The notes: a model not told the origin generated them from the sequence alone. DNA of 64,000 nt from Ornithoclostridium sp949298505 (GCA_949298505.1 CASFWW010000020.1:1-64000), one strand, 5' to 3'; positions 35,281 through 43,896 are shown, numbered from the stretch's first letter. Numbers and translations: made by a program.

Positions 35281-36987
35281 ATGGATTTCAAAAAATATGA
35301 AAACGTAAAGATCAAAGATCTTCCCTACGAACGTTATACCATCGAGCAGGCAAAAGAGAGTTTCAACAAATTCTTCACCGCGGCTGAAAACGCGAAAAGC
35401 GCCGACGATATATTAGCGGCGCGCGAAAAGTACGTGCTTAAAGCGAAAAACTCGTTCGGCACCGCGTCGTCTCTTGCAAACGCCCGCTTCACGCAGAATA
35501 CGCGCGACGAGTTTTACGACGGCGAAGTAACTTATTACGACGAAGTCTCCCCCGCTTTCAGCGGACTTTACGTAAAATACGTGGACGTAATGCTGTCCTC
35601 TCCCTTCCGCAAAGAGCTGGAAGAAAAACTGGGAAAAGTACTTTACCGTACTTTCGAATTCGAAAAGGCGTCCTATAACGACATCATAGAAGAGGACGTA
35701 AAACAGGAAAACGCTTATTCGACAGAATACGTAAAGCTGCTGTCCACCGTCGAATGCGATTTCCGGGGCGAGAAAAAACCGCTGTCATATGTCAGAGGTT
35801 TCCTCGAAGACAAGGACAGAAACGTAAGAAAAGCCGCCGCGGAAAGCATAGGTAAAGCCATGCAGGCTCACTCAGAAGAATTCGACGACGTATTCGACCG
35901 TCTCGTCAAAGTAAGAGACAAGATGGCAAAGAAGATGGGCTATAAGAATTTTACCGAGCTGGGCTATTACCGCATGGGAAGAATCGACTACGACCGCGAA
36001 GCGGTGGAAAAGTTCCGCGAAAACGTAGTTTCCGCGATAACCCCCGTCGTTAAGGATATGAAAAAACAGGTAGCCGAAAAACTGGGTATAGACGATATAA
36101 AATTCTATGACGACGCCGTTTACTCAAAAGACGAGGTGCCCACGCGCGACTGCTCTGTGGAAGAATTCTTTAACCGCGCGGAAGAGATGTATTCCGATAT
36201 GGACAAAGACCTCTCCGCGCTGTTTACGCGCATGGTCAACGAAGAAGCCTTTGACGTTATCCCGAGAGACGGCAAGACGGGCGGCGGTTACTGCACGACA
36301 TTCGAGGACTTCGGCAAAATATTCATTCTCGCAAATTTCAACGGCGCGAGCGGCGATATAGACGTTATTACGCACGAATTCGGACACGCGGTCGCGATGA
36401 ATTACGCGATGCAGAAGAACGGCGACGAGCTGGGCATAGGCGGCTGTGAGACCGCGGAGTGCCACTCTATGAGCATGGAGTTCATAGCGTGGCCGTATAT
36501 GGATAAATTCTTCGGCAGCTTAGCTTCCGCATACCGCAGAAAGCACCTTTCTGACGCGCTGACCTTTATCCCGTACGGCTGTATCGTCGACGAATTCCAG
36601 CATGAAGTCTACGATCACCCTGAAATGACTCCCGCAGAAAGAAACGCGCTGTATTTAAGACTTTCAAAAAAATACCGCCCCTACCTCTCTTACGACGGAA
36701 TCCCCTATCTTGAAAATGGCACGCGCTGGCAGTTCCAGGCGCACATTTTCGAAAGCCCGTTCTACTATATAGACTACTGCCTCGCTGAGACTGTCGCGCT
36801 CGGCTTCCTCGCGCTGTCGCGCAAGGACTATAAGCTCGCGCTTGAAAAGTATAAGGAGATGTGCAAGACGGGCGGCGAAAAGTTCTTCTCCGAAATGGTA
36901 AAGACGGCAGGCATTTCCTACCCGTTCGGCGACGGAACTCTGAACGCCCTCGCGGACGATATGAAAGAGGTGCTCTCAACGCTTTAA
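35281..36987 (+). CDS. M3 family oligoendopeptidase
   Basis: A 568-residue zinc metallopeptidase of the thimet-oligopeptidase/PepF clan. The HExxH motif is HEFGH at about 365-369 (DVITHEFGHAVAMNYA) and the third zinc ligand lies in ECHSMSMEF about 25 residues on. The C-terminal YIDYCLAETVALGF and tyrosine-rich region are typical of the substrate cleft. There is no signal peptide, so it trims peptides in the cytoplasm. Length is close to the usual 560-600 residues. It is a single-gene unit with its own promoter and terminator. Confidence 0.93.
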   Translation: MDFKKYENVKIKDLPYERYTIEQAKESFNKFFTAAENAKSADDILAAREKYVLKAKNSFGTASSLANARFTQNTRDEFYDGEVTYYDEVSPAFSGLYVKYVDVMLSSPFRKELEEKLGKVLYRTFEFEKASYNDIIEEDVKQENAYSTEYVKLLSTVECDFRGEKKPLSYVRGFLEDKDRNVRKAAAESIGKAMQAHSEEFDDVFDRLVKVRDKMAKKMGYKNFTELGYYRMGRIDYDREAVEKFRENVVSAITPVVKDMKKQVAEKLGIDDIKFYDDAVYSKDEVPTRDCSVEEFFNRAEEMYSDMDKDLSALFTRMVNEEAFDVIPRDGKTGGGYCTTFEDFGKIFILANFNGASGDIDVITHEFGHAVAMNYAMQKNGDELGIGGCETAECHSMSMEFIAWPYMDKFFGSLASAYRRKHLSDALTFIPYGCIVDEFQHEVYDHPEMTPAERNALYLRLSKKYRPYLSYDGIPYLENGTRWQFQAHIFESPFYYIDYCLAETVALGFLALSRKDYKLALEKYKEMCKTGGEKFFSEMVKTAGISYPFGDGTLNALADDMKEVLSTL

Positions 36988-37069
36988 GACAAGCGGGGTC
37001 AAAGCAAACAAACGCGCTTTATGCAAACCGCAAAGCGCAAAAGCTATAAAGAAAATAATAAGCTTAACA

Positions 37070-37110
37070 AACACGGGCAGGAAATTTCCTGCCCGTTGTT
37101 TTTGCTTTTT
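37070..37110. terminator. Bidirectional terminator
   Basis: ACGGGCAGGAAA-TTTCCTGCCCGT, a perfect 24-bp inverted repeat, followed by TGTTTTTGCTTTTT on the plus strand and GTTTGTT on the minus strand. It separates the convergent peptidase and lipoprotein genes. Confidence 0.85.
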
Positions 37111-37124
37111 ATTTAAAACAGCTC

Positions 37125-37799
37125 TCAGTCGACGGAAGGGAGAACGATCTCATCAACCTCTCCGAAATCGTAGAAGATAAAGGTTTCTATCGCTTCTTCG
37201 TCGCCTGTTTTATAATCCGCAAAAGCACAGAGCTTGCCGTCCTTGATTTTGAATATGCAGTAAAAGTTGTCGATCTCACAGAAATAACCTTGTTTTTCTT
37301 CGTTCCATATCAGTTCGTATTCGTCGCCGCTTTGCATACGCAAATACGTGTCGACAGCTTGGATTATTTCATGATACAAATTGCCGACAGGAACAAACCA
37401 ATCTTCTTTCTGCCACTTTCCGTCTCCGTCGTAAGTTATACGATAGTTGCCGTTTTCGTCAGAGTATTCATAAACGAACAACTCTTTTTTCCACTTTTTC
37501 GATTCGCCTTCGAGATTTGTCCTCGTCTCTACGTACCTCTTTCTGCCGCCGCAGATTTCGCTTATGATACAGCTATGGTAACCGAGATCCTCCGTCTCGC
37601 TTTTAACGCGATAATTTAATACGTCTTCAGCTTCCGACAGAATATTCTGCCAGTCTTCCTGCGTTATCTTATCAGAGACCATCTCGTCGAACGTCAGATC
37701 TGCATCGGGAATTTCCGCCCACACTACATCGCACGATATGAGCGCACCCGACAAAGCGACAAGCAATAACGCCGCAACGATAAATAAAAACTTTTTCAT
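37125..37799 (-). CDS. Small lipoprotein of unknown function
   Basis: The ATG at 37799 follows GGAGGGAG-like sequence and begins a lipoprotein signal: MKKF, a hydrophobic core, and lipobox GALISC with the cysteine at about residue 23. The 224-residue product is acidic and Tyr/Trp-rich, with many short charged strands (YRITYDGDGKW, YFCEIDNFYCIF), like small single-domain lipoproteins of clostridia that are poorly characterised. I recognise no family. It has its own promoter. Confidence 0.7.
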   Translation of the reverse strand: MKKFLFIVAALLLVALSGALISCDVVWAEIPDADLTFDEMVSDKITQEDWQNILSEAEDVLNYRVKSETEDLGYHSCIISEICGGRKRYVETRTNLEGESKKWKKELFVYEYSDENGNYRITYDGDGKWQKEDWFVPVGNLYHEIIQAVDTYLRMQSGDEYELIWNEEKQGYFCEIDNFYCIFKIKDGKLCAFADYKTGDEEAIETFIFYDFGEVDEIVLPSVD

Positions 37800-37820
37800 A
37801 ACTGCTCCCTCCTCGGTTTT

Positions 37821-37849
37821 ACGATATATCAAAAAGAGAATTCTGTCAA
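37821..37849 (-). promoter_or_regulatory. Sigma-A promoter for the 37799 lipoprotein
   Basis: Minus strand: TTGACA (37849-37844), 17-bp spacer, TATCGT (37826-37821). Confidence 0.7.
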
Positions 37850-37906
37850 TACCCCTCTCCCGCCCCTTCCTTAAGTAAAGCTATGATTTCCGCACGAAAA
37901 AACCAC

Positions 37907-37936
37907 AAAAAAACGGCTCCCTTTCGGAAGCCGTTA
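37907..37936 (-). terminator. Terminator of the rpsF-ssb-rpsR operon
   Basis: Minus strand AACGGCTTCC-GAAA-GGGAGCCGTT followed by TTTTTTGTGG, about 20 bp after rpsR. Confidence 0.85.
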
Positions 37937-37955
37937 ATTTTGTCCTTATACGTTA

Positions 37956-38204
37956 TTACTCTGCAACGTAGGGAAGCAGAGCCATAACTCTCGCACGCTT
38001 GATAGCCTCTGCGAGAAGTCTCTGGTGCTTTGCGCAAACGCCGCTCATACGTCTGGGAACGATCTTGCCCTTTTCGGTGATGAACTTACGCAGTTTTGCA
38101 ACGTCCTTGTAATCGATCTCGGTAGCCTTGTCTACGCAGAAGGTGCAGACCTTTTTGCGGGGAGCCTTTCTTGCCGGTCTCTTAACAACTTTTTCTTCGC
38201 TCAT
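37956..38204 (-). CDS. rpsR: 30S ribosomal protein S18
   Basis: An 82-residue protein with the S18 signature KLRKFITEKGKIVPRRMSGVCAKHQRLLAEAIKRARVMALLPY. It binds S6 and 16S rRNA in the small-subunit platform. It carries VCTFC near residue 20 and a further Cys/His in GVCAKH, matching the zinc-binding form of S18. It is the last gene of rpsF-ssb-rpsR, 18 bp after ssb. Confidence 0.98.
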   Translation of the reverse strand: MSEEKVVKRPARKAPRKKVCTFCVDKATEIDYKDVAKLRKFITEKGKIVPRRMSGVCAKHQRLLAEAIKRARVMALLPYVAE

Positions 38205-38222
38205 TTTTATATCTCCTTATAA

Positions 38223-38633
38223 TCAGAATGGTAAATTGTCGTCGGACGGCTCGACCTCTTCAAGCTTGGTCACGTCCGAACGCGAGGATCTGCTCTGCTG
38301 AGGAGAGTCCTCTCTGCTGCCCGACGGAGAAGAAAGGAATTCAACCTCGTCGGCGGTAACTTCGACCGAAGTGCGCTTAGCGCCGTCGTTACCTTCGTAG
38401 TTGCGGATCTGGATGGAGCCTACGACTCCTACTTTTCTGCCCTTGCTGAGCGATTTAGCGCAGCTTTCTGCGATACCTCTCCACGTGATAACGTTGAAAT
38501 AATCGGCCTCGTTATTCTCTTTGCTGAATCTTCTGTTGACCGCAATCGAGAACCTGCAATAGCTTACGCCGCTGGGGGTCGTACCGCTTTCAGGGTCTCT
38601 GGTAAGATTGCCGATAAGAATGATCTTGTTCAT
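38223..38633 (-). CDS. ssb: Single-stranded DNA-binding protein
   Basis: A 136-residue SSB: one OB-fold (MNKIILIGNLTRDPE..., FNVITWRGIAESCAKSL, GSIQIRNYEG), a Ser/Gln-rich linker, and the acidic tip DDNLPF that recruits repair and replication partners. It coats single-stranded DNA during replication and repair. It lies between rpsF and rpsR, the classic arrangement in Bacillota. Confidence 0.98.
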   Translation of the reverse strand: MNKIILIGNLTRDPESGTTPSGVSYCRFSIAVNRRFSKENNEADYFNVITWRGIAESCAKSLSKGRKVGVVGSIQIRNYEGNDGAKRTSVEVTADEVEFLSSPSGSREDSPQQSRSSRSDVTKLEEVEPSDDNLPF

Positions 38634-38645
38634 AAATCCTCCTTA

Positions 38646-38927
38646 TTACTTGCGGACTATCATAAGTCTGACGATCTCGTCAACGATACGGCCGAGACGG
38701 GTGATTTCCGCGGGAACGCTCGCAGGAGCGTTGAACGTGGTCAACACGTAGTAGCCTTCGTTCTTGAAGTTGATCGGATAAGCAAACTTACGGGTGCCCC
38801 ACTTGTCCAGGCTGACTATTTCGCCGCCCGCACCGGTAACAACCGCTTCGATCCTGTCGATAACAGCCTGCTTGCCTTCTTCAGTCACGTCGTTGTCGAT
38901 GATGTACAAAAGCTCGTACTTGTTCAT
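38646..38927 (-). CDS. rpsF: 30S ribosomal protein S6
   Basis: A 93-residue S6 protein (MNKYELLYIIDNDVTEE..., LDKWGTRKFAYPINFKNEGYYVL). It pairs with S18 on 16S rRNA. AGGAGG lies just before the ATG. It is the first gene of the operon, with the promoter at 39007-39035 and a leader hairpin at 38952-38970. Confidence 0.98.
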   Translation of the reverse strand: MNKYELLYIIDNDVTEEGKQAVIDRIEAVVTGAGGEIVSLDKWGTRKFAYPINFKNEGYYVLTTFNAPASVPAEITRLGRIVDEIVRLMIVRK

Positions 38928-38951
38928 AGAAACCTCCTTTTGGTCTGATGT

Positions 38952-38970
38952 CTTCCCGTCTCAGGGGAAG
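38952..38970 (-). promoter_or_regulatory. Leader hairpin of rpsF, possible S6:S18 site
   Basis: Minus strand CTTCCC-CTGAGAC-GGGAAG lies in the 5' leader between the promoter and rpsF. Many bacteria bind the S6:S18 complex to a leader structure to repress this operon. I could not confirm the conserved bulge, so this is only a candidate. Confidence 0.3.
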
Positions 38971-39006
38971 CAAGGATTTTGAAAATATATTCAAAATTGC
39001 TAATAT

Positions 39007-39035
39007 ACTATAGCACATAGTATTTTTTAAGTAAA
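39007..39035 (-). promoter_or_regulatory. Sigma-A promoter for rpsF-ssb-rpsR
   Basis: Minus strand: TTTACT (39035-39030), 17-bp spacer, TATAGT (39012-39007). Confidence 0.7.
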
Positions 39036-39064
39036 GCGATTTAAAGCGTTTGCCCGCAAAATTT

Positions 39065-39715
39065 TTATTCTTCTTTGTCGTGTCCGGCATCGTCTGACGG
39101 CGCGTTTTGGAGATTTTCGCCCATTTCAGCGCGTTTTTCTTTCTTTCCGTTTTCAGGGAACGGGCACATTCCCGCCTTTCTCGCCGCCGGGATAAGCACC
39201 TTTGTAAGAGGCGGAAACAGAAGCGGAAAAACTATAAGGTTGCAGACTATCTGAACGATATAAAACACCGCGCCCCTTGCGTAGATTATAGAAAAACGGT
39301 ACCAGAACCTGTCGAAAAAGCCGCTGAAAAGCCCCGTATCGACCAAAGAGGTCTGCACTCCGAAAAGAGTCGTCATCACCGCCGCGATCAGCGTAATTAT
39401 CCACCTGTTTTTTACTTTCAGGCGCGCTGAAAGCATAAAGACCAGCGCGACCGCGGGCCAGTGGATGAAATAAGATATCACCCACGGACCCACGCCGAAT
39501 ATCGCAGTCTCTATACCGCAGAATACAAGCGCAGCTACCACCCCGCCCGCGCCGAGACAATAACCGTACACGGCGCAAAGAAGGGTCACGCCTTCTACGT
39601 TGGGCACAGCGTTGAGCGCAAACTTGACCGCCTCGATCGTCGCGGCGGCAAGCGCCGTCAAAGCTATCTGTCGGGTAAGCATTCTGCCCGCTTTTAAAAA
39701 TCTCTGCTTTTCCAA
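39065..39715 (-). CDS. ECF transporter S component (probably for cobalamin)
   Basis: An integral membrane protein of 216 residues with about five or six hydrophobic helices (TALAAATIEAVKFAL, GVTLLCAVYGYCLGAGGVVAALVFCGIETAIFG, YFIHWPAVALVFMLSARL, IITLIAAVMTTLFG and a C-terminal pair). This is the size and layout of the substrate-binding S subunit of energy-coupling factor importers; the energising EcfA/T genes are not in the window. The start is uncertain: TTG at 39715 or ATG at 39682. It lies 27 bp after the DUF4430 gene behind a cobalamin riboswitch, which points to B12 or a precursor as substrate. The charged C-terminus is cytoplasmic. Confidence 0.75.
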   Translation of the reverse strand: MEKQRFLKAGRMLTRQIALTALAAATIEAVKFALNAVPNVEGVTLLCAVYGYCLGAGGVVAALVFCGIETAIFGVGPWVISYFIHWPAVALVFMLSARLKVKNRWIITLIAAVMTTLFGVQTSLVDTGLFSGFFDRFWYRFSIIYARGAVFYIVQIVCNLIVFPLLFPPLTKVLIPAARKAGMCPFPENGKKEKRAEMGENLQNAPSDDAGHDKEE

Positions 39716-39742
39716 TTTCCCGATAAAAGACTTAAAGTCTCA

Positions 39743-40222
39743 TCAATAACTGTCCACTCTTATAAGGATGATGCAATTCTCTTCAACGCTCATCTGAGAT
39801 ATTCCTACGCCTGACGACGTAAGGCTTGCGCCTTCGTATTCGATAGTAGTAGCATATGCATCCACGCCCTTATCCTTTTCGACGGACGTAAACAGTCTTA
39901 CGTATTCGTTCGCCTCGGTGGGCTGAACGCAACCGATGGAAGTGAGATATTTGCCATAGCTGCTTTCTTCCCAGCTTACGCTGACGCCGTGATTGCCGAC
40001 CAGCTGCATTATCGCGGCTTCGCCGTTGAGCTGTCCTTCGAGAAGCGCAATGTCTATCGTATAGACCTGAGCTTCGCCCTCTTTGGGCATAAGCACAACT
40101 TTAAAAGTACCTTCCTGAGCCGCGGGGGTCTTTTCGTCGTCTGTGCAAGCCGCGAACGCGAATACGAGGCTGAGCGCGAGCACGACGGTAAGAACTACCG
40201 CTAAAATTTTCTTTTTATTCAT
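39743..40222 (-). CDS. DUF4430 lipoprotein, probable cobalamin capture protein
   Basis: A 159-residue lipoprotein: MNKKK, a hydrophobic core and lipobox FAFAAC with the cysteine at about residue 26. The mature domain matches the small DUF4430 type, related to the C-terminal domain of transcobalamin (TFKVVLMPKEGEAQVYTIDIALLEGQLNGEAAIMQL, then YLTSIGCVQPTEANEYVRLFTS). Behind a cobalamin riboswitch and before an ECF S component, it probably hands corrinoid to the importer at the cell surface. The ATG follows AAGGAG. Confidence 0.75.
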   Translation of the reverse strand: MNKKKILAVVLTVVLALSLVFAFAACTDDEKTPAAQEGTFKVVLMPKEGEAQVYTIDIALLEGQLNGEAAIMQLVGNHGVSVSWEESSYGKYLTSIGCVQPTEANEYVRLFTSVEKDKGVDAYATTIEYEGASLTSSGVGISQMSVEENCIILIRVDSY

Positions 40223-40393
40223 AAATACTCCTTTTCCACTTACGGCAATTTTACGCCGCGCGGTAAATTTTATTGCAATTTAAAACGCCGTTATAACGCT
40301 TTTTGAGTAAACAAGCCTTTTTCGCGCGGTTTTCAACGTAAAACGCGCGTTTACTCGTCCGTGTGTTTCAAAAGGCGTATCCGCAAAAGATCG

Positions 40394-40430
40394 GAAAGAA
40401 AAGAAAAGCCGCTTTAAAGGCGGCGGAAAA
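40394..40430 (-). terminator. Riboswitch-associated terminator
   Basis: Minus strand GCCGCC-TTTAAA-GCGGC followed by TTTTCTTTTCTTT, between the cobalamin riboswitch and the first gene it controls. It is probably the expression platform (transcription termination when ligand is bound). Confidence 0.65.
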
Positions 40431-40504
40431 CAAAGCAAGCTGCGGCGCGTATCGCGTGCGCCGTGAAAGCCCGTGAATCTCCCTCCGAAATTCCGCTTGT
40501 ACTC

Positions 40505-40690
40505 TTTGTCGGCAGGTCTCCTGACTTACGGCAAAATTCTGCGCCTTCCCCTTTTCAAGTGGCATAATGCAAAACCTTAGCGCCGCTGACAGTAGCGGGG
40601 GCTGTACGGGTCTTTCACCCGTTTCCCTTTTAATGACCGCCGCGCGGTCAACCTGACAAAGCCTGTTCCCCTTGCGGGTATCGTGAATAT
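40505..40690 (-). promoter_or_regulatory. Cobalamin riboswitch
   Basis: On the minus strand the conserved parts occur in order: GGAACAGG near the start, GGGAAACGGGTGAAAGACCCG, CAGCCCCCGCTACTGT, GCCACT and GGGAAGGC, and the B12 box AAGTCAGGAGACCTGCC near 40505-40525. It binds adenosylcobalamin or a related corrinoid. It lies about 280 bp upstream of the DUF4430 and ECF S genes, with a terminator between. Confidence 0.95.
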
Positions 40691-40719
40691 ATTATATCAA
40701 CCGTTCCTCGTTTTGACAA
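40691..40719 (-). promoter_or_regulatory. Promoter of the cobalamin riboswitch transcript
   Basis: Minus strand: TTGTCA (40719-40714), 17-bp spacer, TATAAT (40696-40691), immediately in front of the aptamer. Confidence 0.75.
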
Positions 40720-40743
40720 GCGTTGATACCGAATGATGCAAAT

Positions 40744-42096
40744 TCAGTCCTCTTTCAGAAAATCTTCCTGCAGGACGTGCGTATATACCGGGCGCTTTTC
40801 CGGATTATAGCTTTTATATTCCTTTACGGTCACAACCCCGTAGACCGCAGATTCTTTCATATGCTGATAGTCTGTCCACTCTGCGCCCGTTTCAACGAGT
40901 TTCCTGACTTCTTCTTCACCGTCTTTCCAGCCTTCGCACGGTTCTCCCTCGCAATATATACTGAGTTCGGGGCACCCGACGAACGCGTTTTCTTTTATCT
41001 CTTTAACCGTTGCGGGGATATATATCTTTTTAAGTCCGCTGTCTTCAAAAGCACTTTGGCATATCGTCGTTGCTCTTTTATTGACGATCACGCGCGAAAG
41101 TCTGTTCCCTTTGAACGCGTTAATGCCTATGACGTCAACGTTGTCCGGGATATACAACGTATCCGCTATAGCGCCCTCGGCGCTGAGCAAAACGACGTTG
41201 CCCCTTCTTTCGTTCATATAAAAATCCGCCTCTCCGACTTTAAGCTTTATGCTTCTTACTATGTCGAGGCAGGTCTCCGGCAATTTATAACAGTTGTAAA
41301 AAGCCATATCGTTCACTTTTTTCAACCCTTCCGGGAAATTTATACTTTCAAGATTTTCGCACCCTGAAAAAGCATAGAACATTATCTCTTCAAGTCCGTC
41401 GGGCAGAACGACTTCTTTAAGCGAAACACAACCTTCGAACGCGCTCTCGCCTATCCTTTTCACGGTAGACGGTAGGACTATTTTTTCAAGCGCGGCGCAT
41501 TTTGCGAACGTCTCTTTCTTTATCTCTGCGATCCCCTCCGGAAGTACGATTTCTTTAAGCGCTTCGCAGCCGCAGAAAGCCTGTTCGCCTATTTCTTCCG
41601 TGCCGTCCTTCATACTTACGGTCAGCAGACTTTTGCAACTGGCAAAGGCTTTATATCCAATACTTGTCACGGCGGGCACCTCTATATGCGTCAATGCGCT
41701 GTCCGAAAACGCGTTAGCAGCTATCTTTTTCAGACCGACAGGCAATACGACGTCTTTGAGTTTATCGCAACATGAAAACGCGTGCATTTCTATTTCGGTA
41801 AAATTTTCTCCCGGACACACGCTTGCGATCTCCGTCTGAAAAAACGCGCTCTTCCCCACCTTTCTGAGCGAAGCGGGAAAATTTACGCTCTCTATTCCCG
41901 AACACGCGAATGCGTTGTTGCCTATTTCTTCGAGTCCCTCCGGAAGAATCGCCCTTTTCAGCTTTTTGTAACCCGAAAAAGTACAATCTATCTTTTGTAC
42001 GTCCTCAGGCACCGTTATTTCCCGTATATCGTCGGGCAGACTTGTCCACGTCAGGCAGACTTTGCCTTCACTCTCTTTTTTTCCAAATTCAGTCAT
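40744..42096 (-). CDS. BspA-like leucine-rich repeat protein, no signal peptide
   Basis: The ATG at 42096 follows GGAGG and lies 38 bp after the promoter; an upstream start at 42246 lies before the promoter and is rejected. The 450-residue product consists of BspA/LRR_5 repeats of the form LxxVxLPxGLxEIxxxAFxxC (for example LKEIVLPEGIAEI, LEKIVLPSTVKRIGESAFEGC), about 12-14 units. There is no signal peptide, TM helix or anchor, so it appears cytoplasmic, which is odd for a family known mainly from surface proteins. The last 50 residues are a charged non-repeat tail (YKSYNPEKRPVYTHVL). Confidence 0.85.
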   Translation of the reverse strand: MTEFGKKESEGKVCLTWTSLPDDIREITVPEDVQKIDCTFSGYKKLKRAILPEGLEEIGNNAFACSGIESVNFPASLRKVGKSAFFQTEIASVCPGENFTEIEMHAFSCCDKLKDVVLPVGLKKIAANAFSDSALTHIEVPAVTSIGYKAFASCKSLLTVSMKDGTEEIGEQAFCGCEALKEIVLPEGIAEIKKETFAKCAALEKIVLPSTVKRIGESAFEGCVSLKEVVLPDGLEEIMFYAFSGCENLESINFPEGLKKVNDMAFYNCYKLPETCLDIVRSIKLKVGEADFYMNERRGNVVLLSAEGAIADTLYIPDNVDVIGINAFKGNRLSRVIVNKRATTICQSAFEDSGLKKIYIPATVKEIKENAFVGCPELSIYCEGEPCEGWKDGEEEVRKLVETGAEWTDYQHMKESAVYGVVTVKEYKSYNPEKRPVYTHVLQEDFLKED

Positions 42097-42133
42097 GACG
42101 ATTTCCTCCATAAAAGCCGAAAATACAGTATAA

Positions 42134-42162
42134 ATTTTACCATACGGCGCACCCGATTGCAA
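42134..42162 (-). promoter_or_regulatory. Promoter for the 42096 gene
   Basis: Minus strand: TTGCAA (42162-42157), 17-bp spacer, TAAAAT (42139-42134). Confidence 0.6.
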
Positions 42163-42204
42163 TAAAAAGACGATATTCCTTAACATTCTGCCACTTACGT
42201 ATAT

Positions 42205-42230
42205 AAAAAACGAGGATCTCTCCTCGTCTT
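42205..42230 (-). terminator. Terminator of gpmI
   Basis: Minus strand ACGAGGA-GAGA-TCCTCGT followed by TTTTTATAT, 30 bp after the gpmI stop codon. Confidence 0.85.
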
Positions 42231-42257
42231 TTCTCTTTATTTGCAAAACCTTTTTCT

Positions 42258-43793
42258 TTATCTTACGATAAGCGATCTGCCCGTCATCTCCTTGGGTATC
42301 TCAATGCCCATAATGTCGAGCATCGTGGGAGCGATATCGCACAGCTTGCCGCCGTCCGCGAGAGCCTTTACGCCGTCCGCGCCGATAACGAGGAAGGGAA
42401 CGGGATTGGTCGTATGCGCGGTGAACGGGGTGCCGTCCGCTTCGAACATATAATCCGCATTGCCGTGATCTGCGGTAAGGAGCGCCTGACCGCCTACGGA
42501 CAGTATCGCGTCGATAACCTTCTGAACGCATTCGTCTACGACCTTTACAGCCTTTTCAGCCGCAGCCATAACTCCGGTGTGACCCACCATGTCGCAGTTG
42601 GCGAAGTTCAGGATCATCACCTCGTACTTGCCGCTCTTAATCTCCTCCACCGCTCTGTCGCACACTTCGTACGCGCTCATCTCCGGCTTCATATCGAAGG
42701 TCGCGATCTTCGGGGAATCGATCAGGATCCTGTCTTCGCCGGGGTTAGCCGCTTCTACGCCGCCGTTGAAGAAGAAGGTGACGTGAGCGTATTTCTGCGT
42801 TTCCGCGATCCTGAACTGTTTGATACCTTTTTTGGAAAGATACTCGCCCAGCGTGTTGACGTAAACCTCGGGTCTGAACGCGACGTCCAGGAAATCGTTG
42901 AACTTGACGTCGTACTGAGTGAACGAAACGTAAACGGGAGCAAGGAATCCCTTCTTTCTCGGGAAAGACGGGAAATCGGGCATGATGAACGCCCTTGAGA
43001 TCTGTCTCGCCCTGTCGGGTCTGAAGTTGAAGAAGATCACGCTGTCGCCTTTGTCGACCGTCGCGACCGGCGCGCCGTTCTCCGTTATCACGACGGGCAC
43101 GACGAATTCGTCGGTCACGCCGTTTTTATAGCTGTTTTCCATAGCCTCGACGGGATCTTTCTCGAACACGCCCTCGCCGTCCGCGAGCGCCGCGTAAGCC
43201 TTTTCTACTCTGTCCCAGATGTTGTCTCTGTCCATAGCGTAAAATCTGCCGCTGATCGTCGCGATCTTGCCGAAATTCTCTTTTTTCATGAAATCGACCA
43301 GTTCTTTGACAAAACCTTCGCCGCTCTTGGGAGGAACGTCTCTGCCGTCCATAAAACAGTGGACGTAGACCTGCGAAAGGCCGCGCTGCTTCGCCATCTT
43401 TATCAGCGCGAAAAGGTGGTTGATATTGCTGTGCACGCCGCCGTCGGAAAGAAGTCCCATAACGTGAAGCTTCCCGCCGTTCTTTTTCGCGCTGTCCATA
43501 GCGTTTACGAGCGCGGGATTTTCAAAGAAATCGCCGTCCTCGATAGACTTGGTTATCCTGGTCAGTTCCTGGTAGATTATCCTGCCCGCACCGATATTCA
43601 GATGCCCGACCTCGCTGTTGCCCATCTGCCCTTCGGGGAGACCGACCGCGAGACCGCTCGCGTTGAGCTGAGTAAACGGATATTTCTTCTCCATAGCGAG
43701 AACGTTGGGAGAAGTCTCGGGCGAAATAGCGTTGTTTTCGCCGAACTTGTTGATGCCGTAGCCGTCCATGATGATAAGACCGGTAAATTTCAT
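42258..43793 (-). CDS. gpmI: 2,3-bisphosphoglycerate-independent phosphoglycerate mutase
   Basis: The ATG at 43793 (AGAGG upstream) lies downstream of the promoter, unlike the longer frame; 511 residues, normal for GpmI. It interconverts 3- and 2-phosphoglycerate in glycolysis with two manganese ions. Seen: IIMDGYGINK (first metal aspartate), GQMGNSEVGHLNIGAGR (the nucleophilic serine in NSEVGH), MDGRDVPPKSG, the FFNFRPDRARQ substrate segment, and DHGNADYMFE plus AHTTNPVPFLVIG near the C-terminus. It is a single-gene unit. Confidence 0.97.
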   Translation of the reverse strand: MKFTGLIIMDGYGINKFGENNAISPETSPNVLAMEKKYPFTQLNASGLAVGLPEGQMGNSEVGHLNIGAGRIIYQELTRITKSIEDGDFFENPALVNAMDSAKKNGGKLHVMGLLSDGGVHSNINHLFALIKMAKQRGLSQVYVHCFMDGRDVPPKSGEGFVKELVDFMKKENFGKIATISGRFYAMDRDNIWDRVEKAYAALADGEGVFEKDPVEAMENSYKNGVTDEFVVPVVITENGAPVATVDKGDSVIFFNFRPDRARQISRAFIMPDFPSFPRKKGFLAPVYVSFTQYDVKFNDFLDVAFRPEVYVNTLGEYLSKKGIKQFRIAETQKYAHVTFFFNGGVEAANPGEDRILIDSPKIATFDMKPEMSAYEVCDRAVEEIKSGKYEVMILNFANCDMVGHTGVMAAAEKAVKVVDECVQKVIDAILSVGGQALLTADHGNADYMFEADGTPFTAHTTNPVPFLVIGADGVKALADGGKLCDIAPTMLDIMGIEIPKEMTGRSLIVR

Positions 43794-43840
43794 ATCTATA
43801 CCTCTTTTGCCCTTGCGGGCGCAAAATTTTTTTCGCTGTA

Positions 43841-43869
43841 ATTGTAGCACACGCGGATATTTAAGTCAA
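43841..43869 (-). promoter_or_regulatory. Sigma-A promoter for gpmI
   Basis: Minus strand: TTGACT (43869-43864), 17-bp spacer, TACAAT (43846-43841). Confidence 0.8.
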
Positions 43870-43896
43870 CGTTTTGCGCGGGTAACGCGCGCGCCG

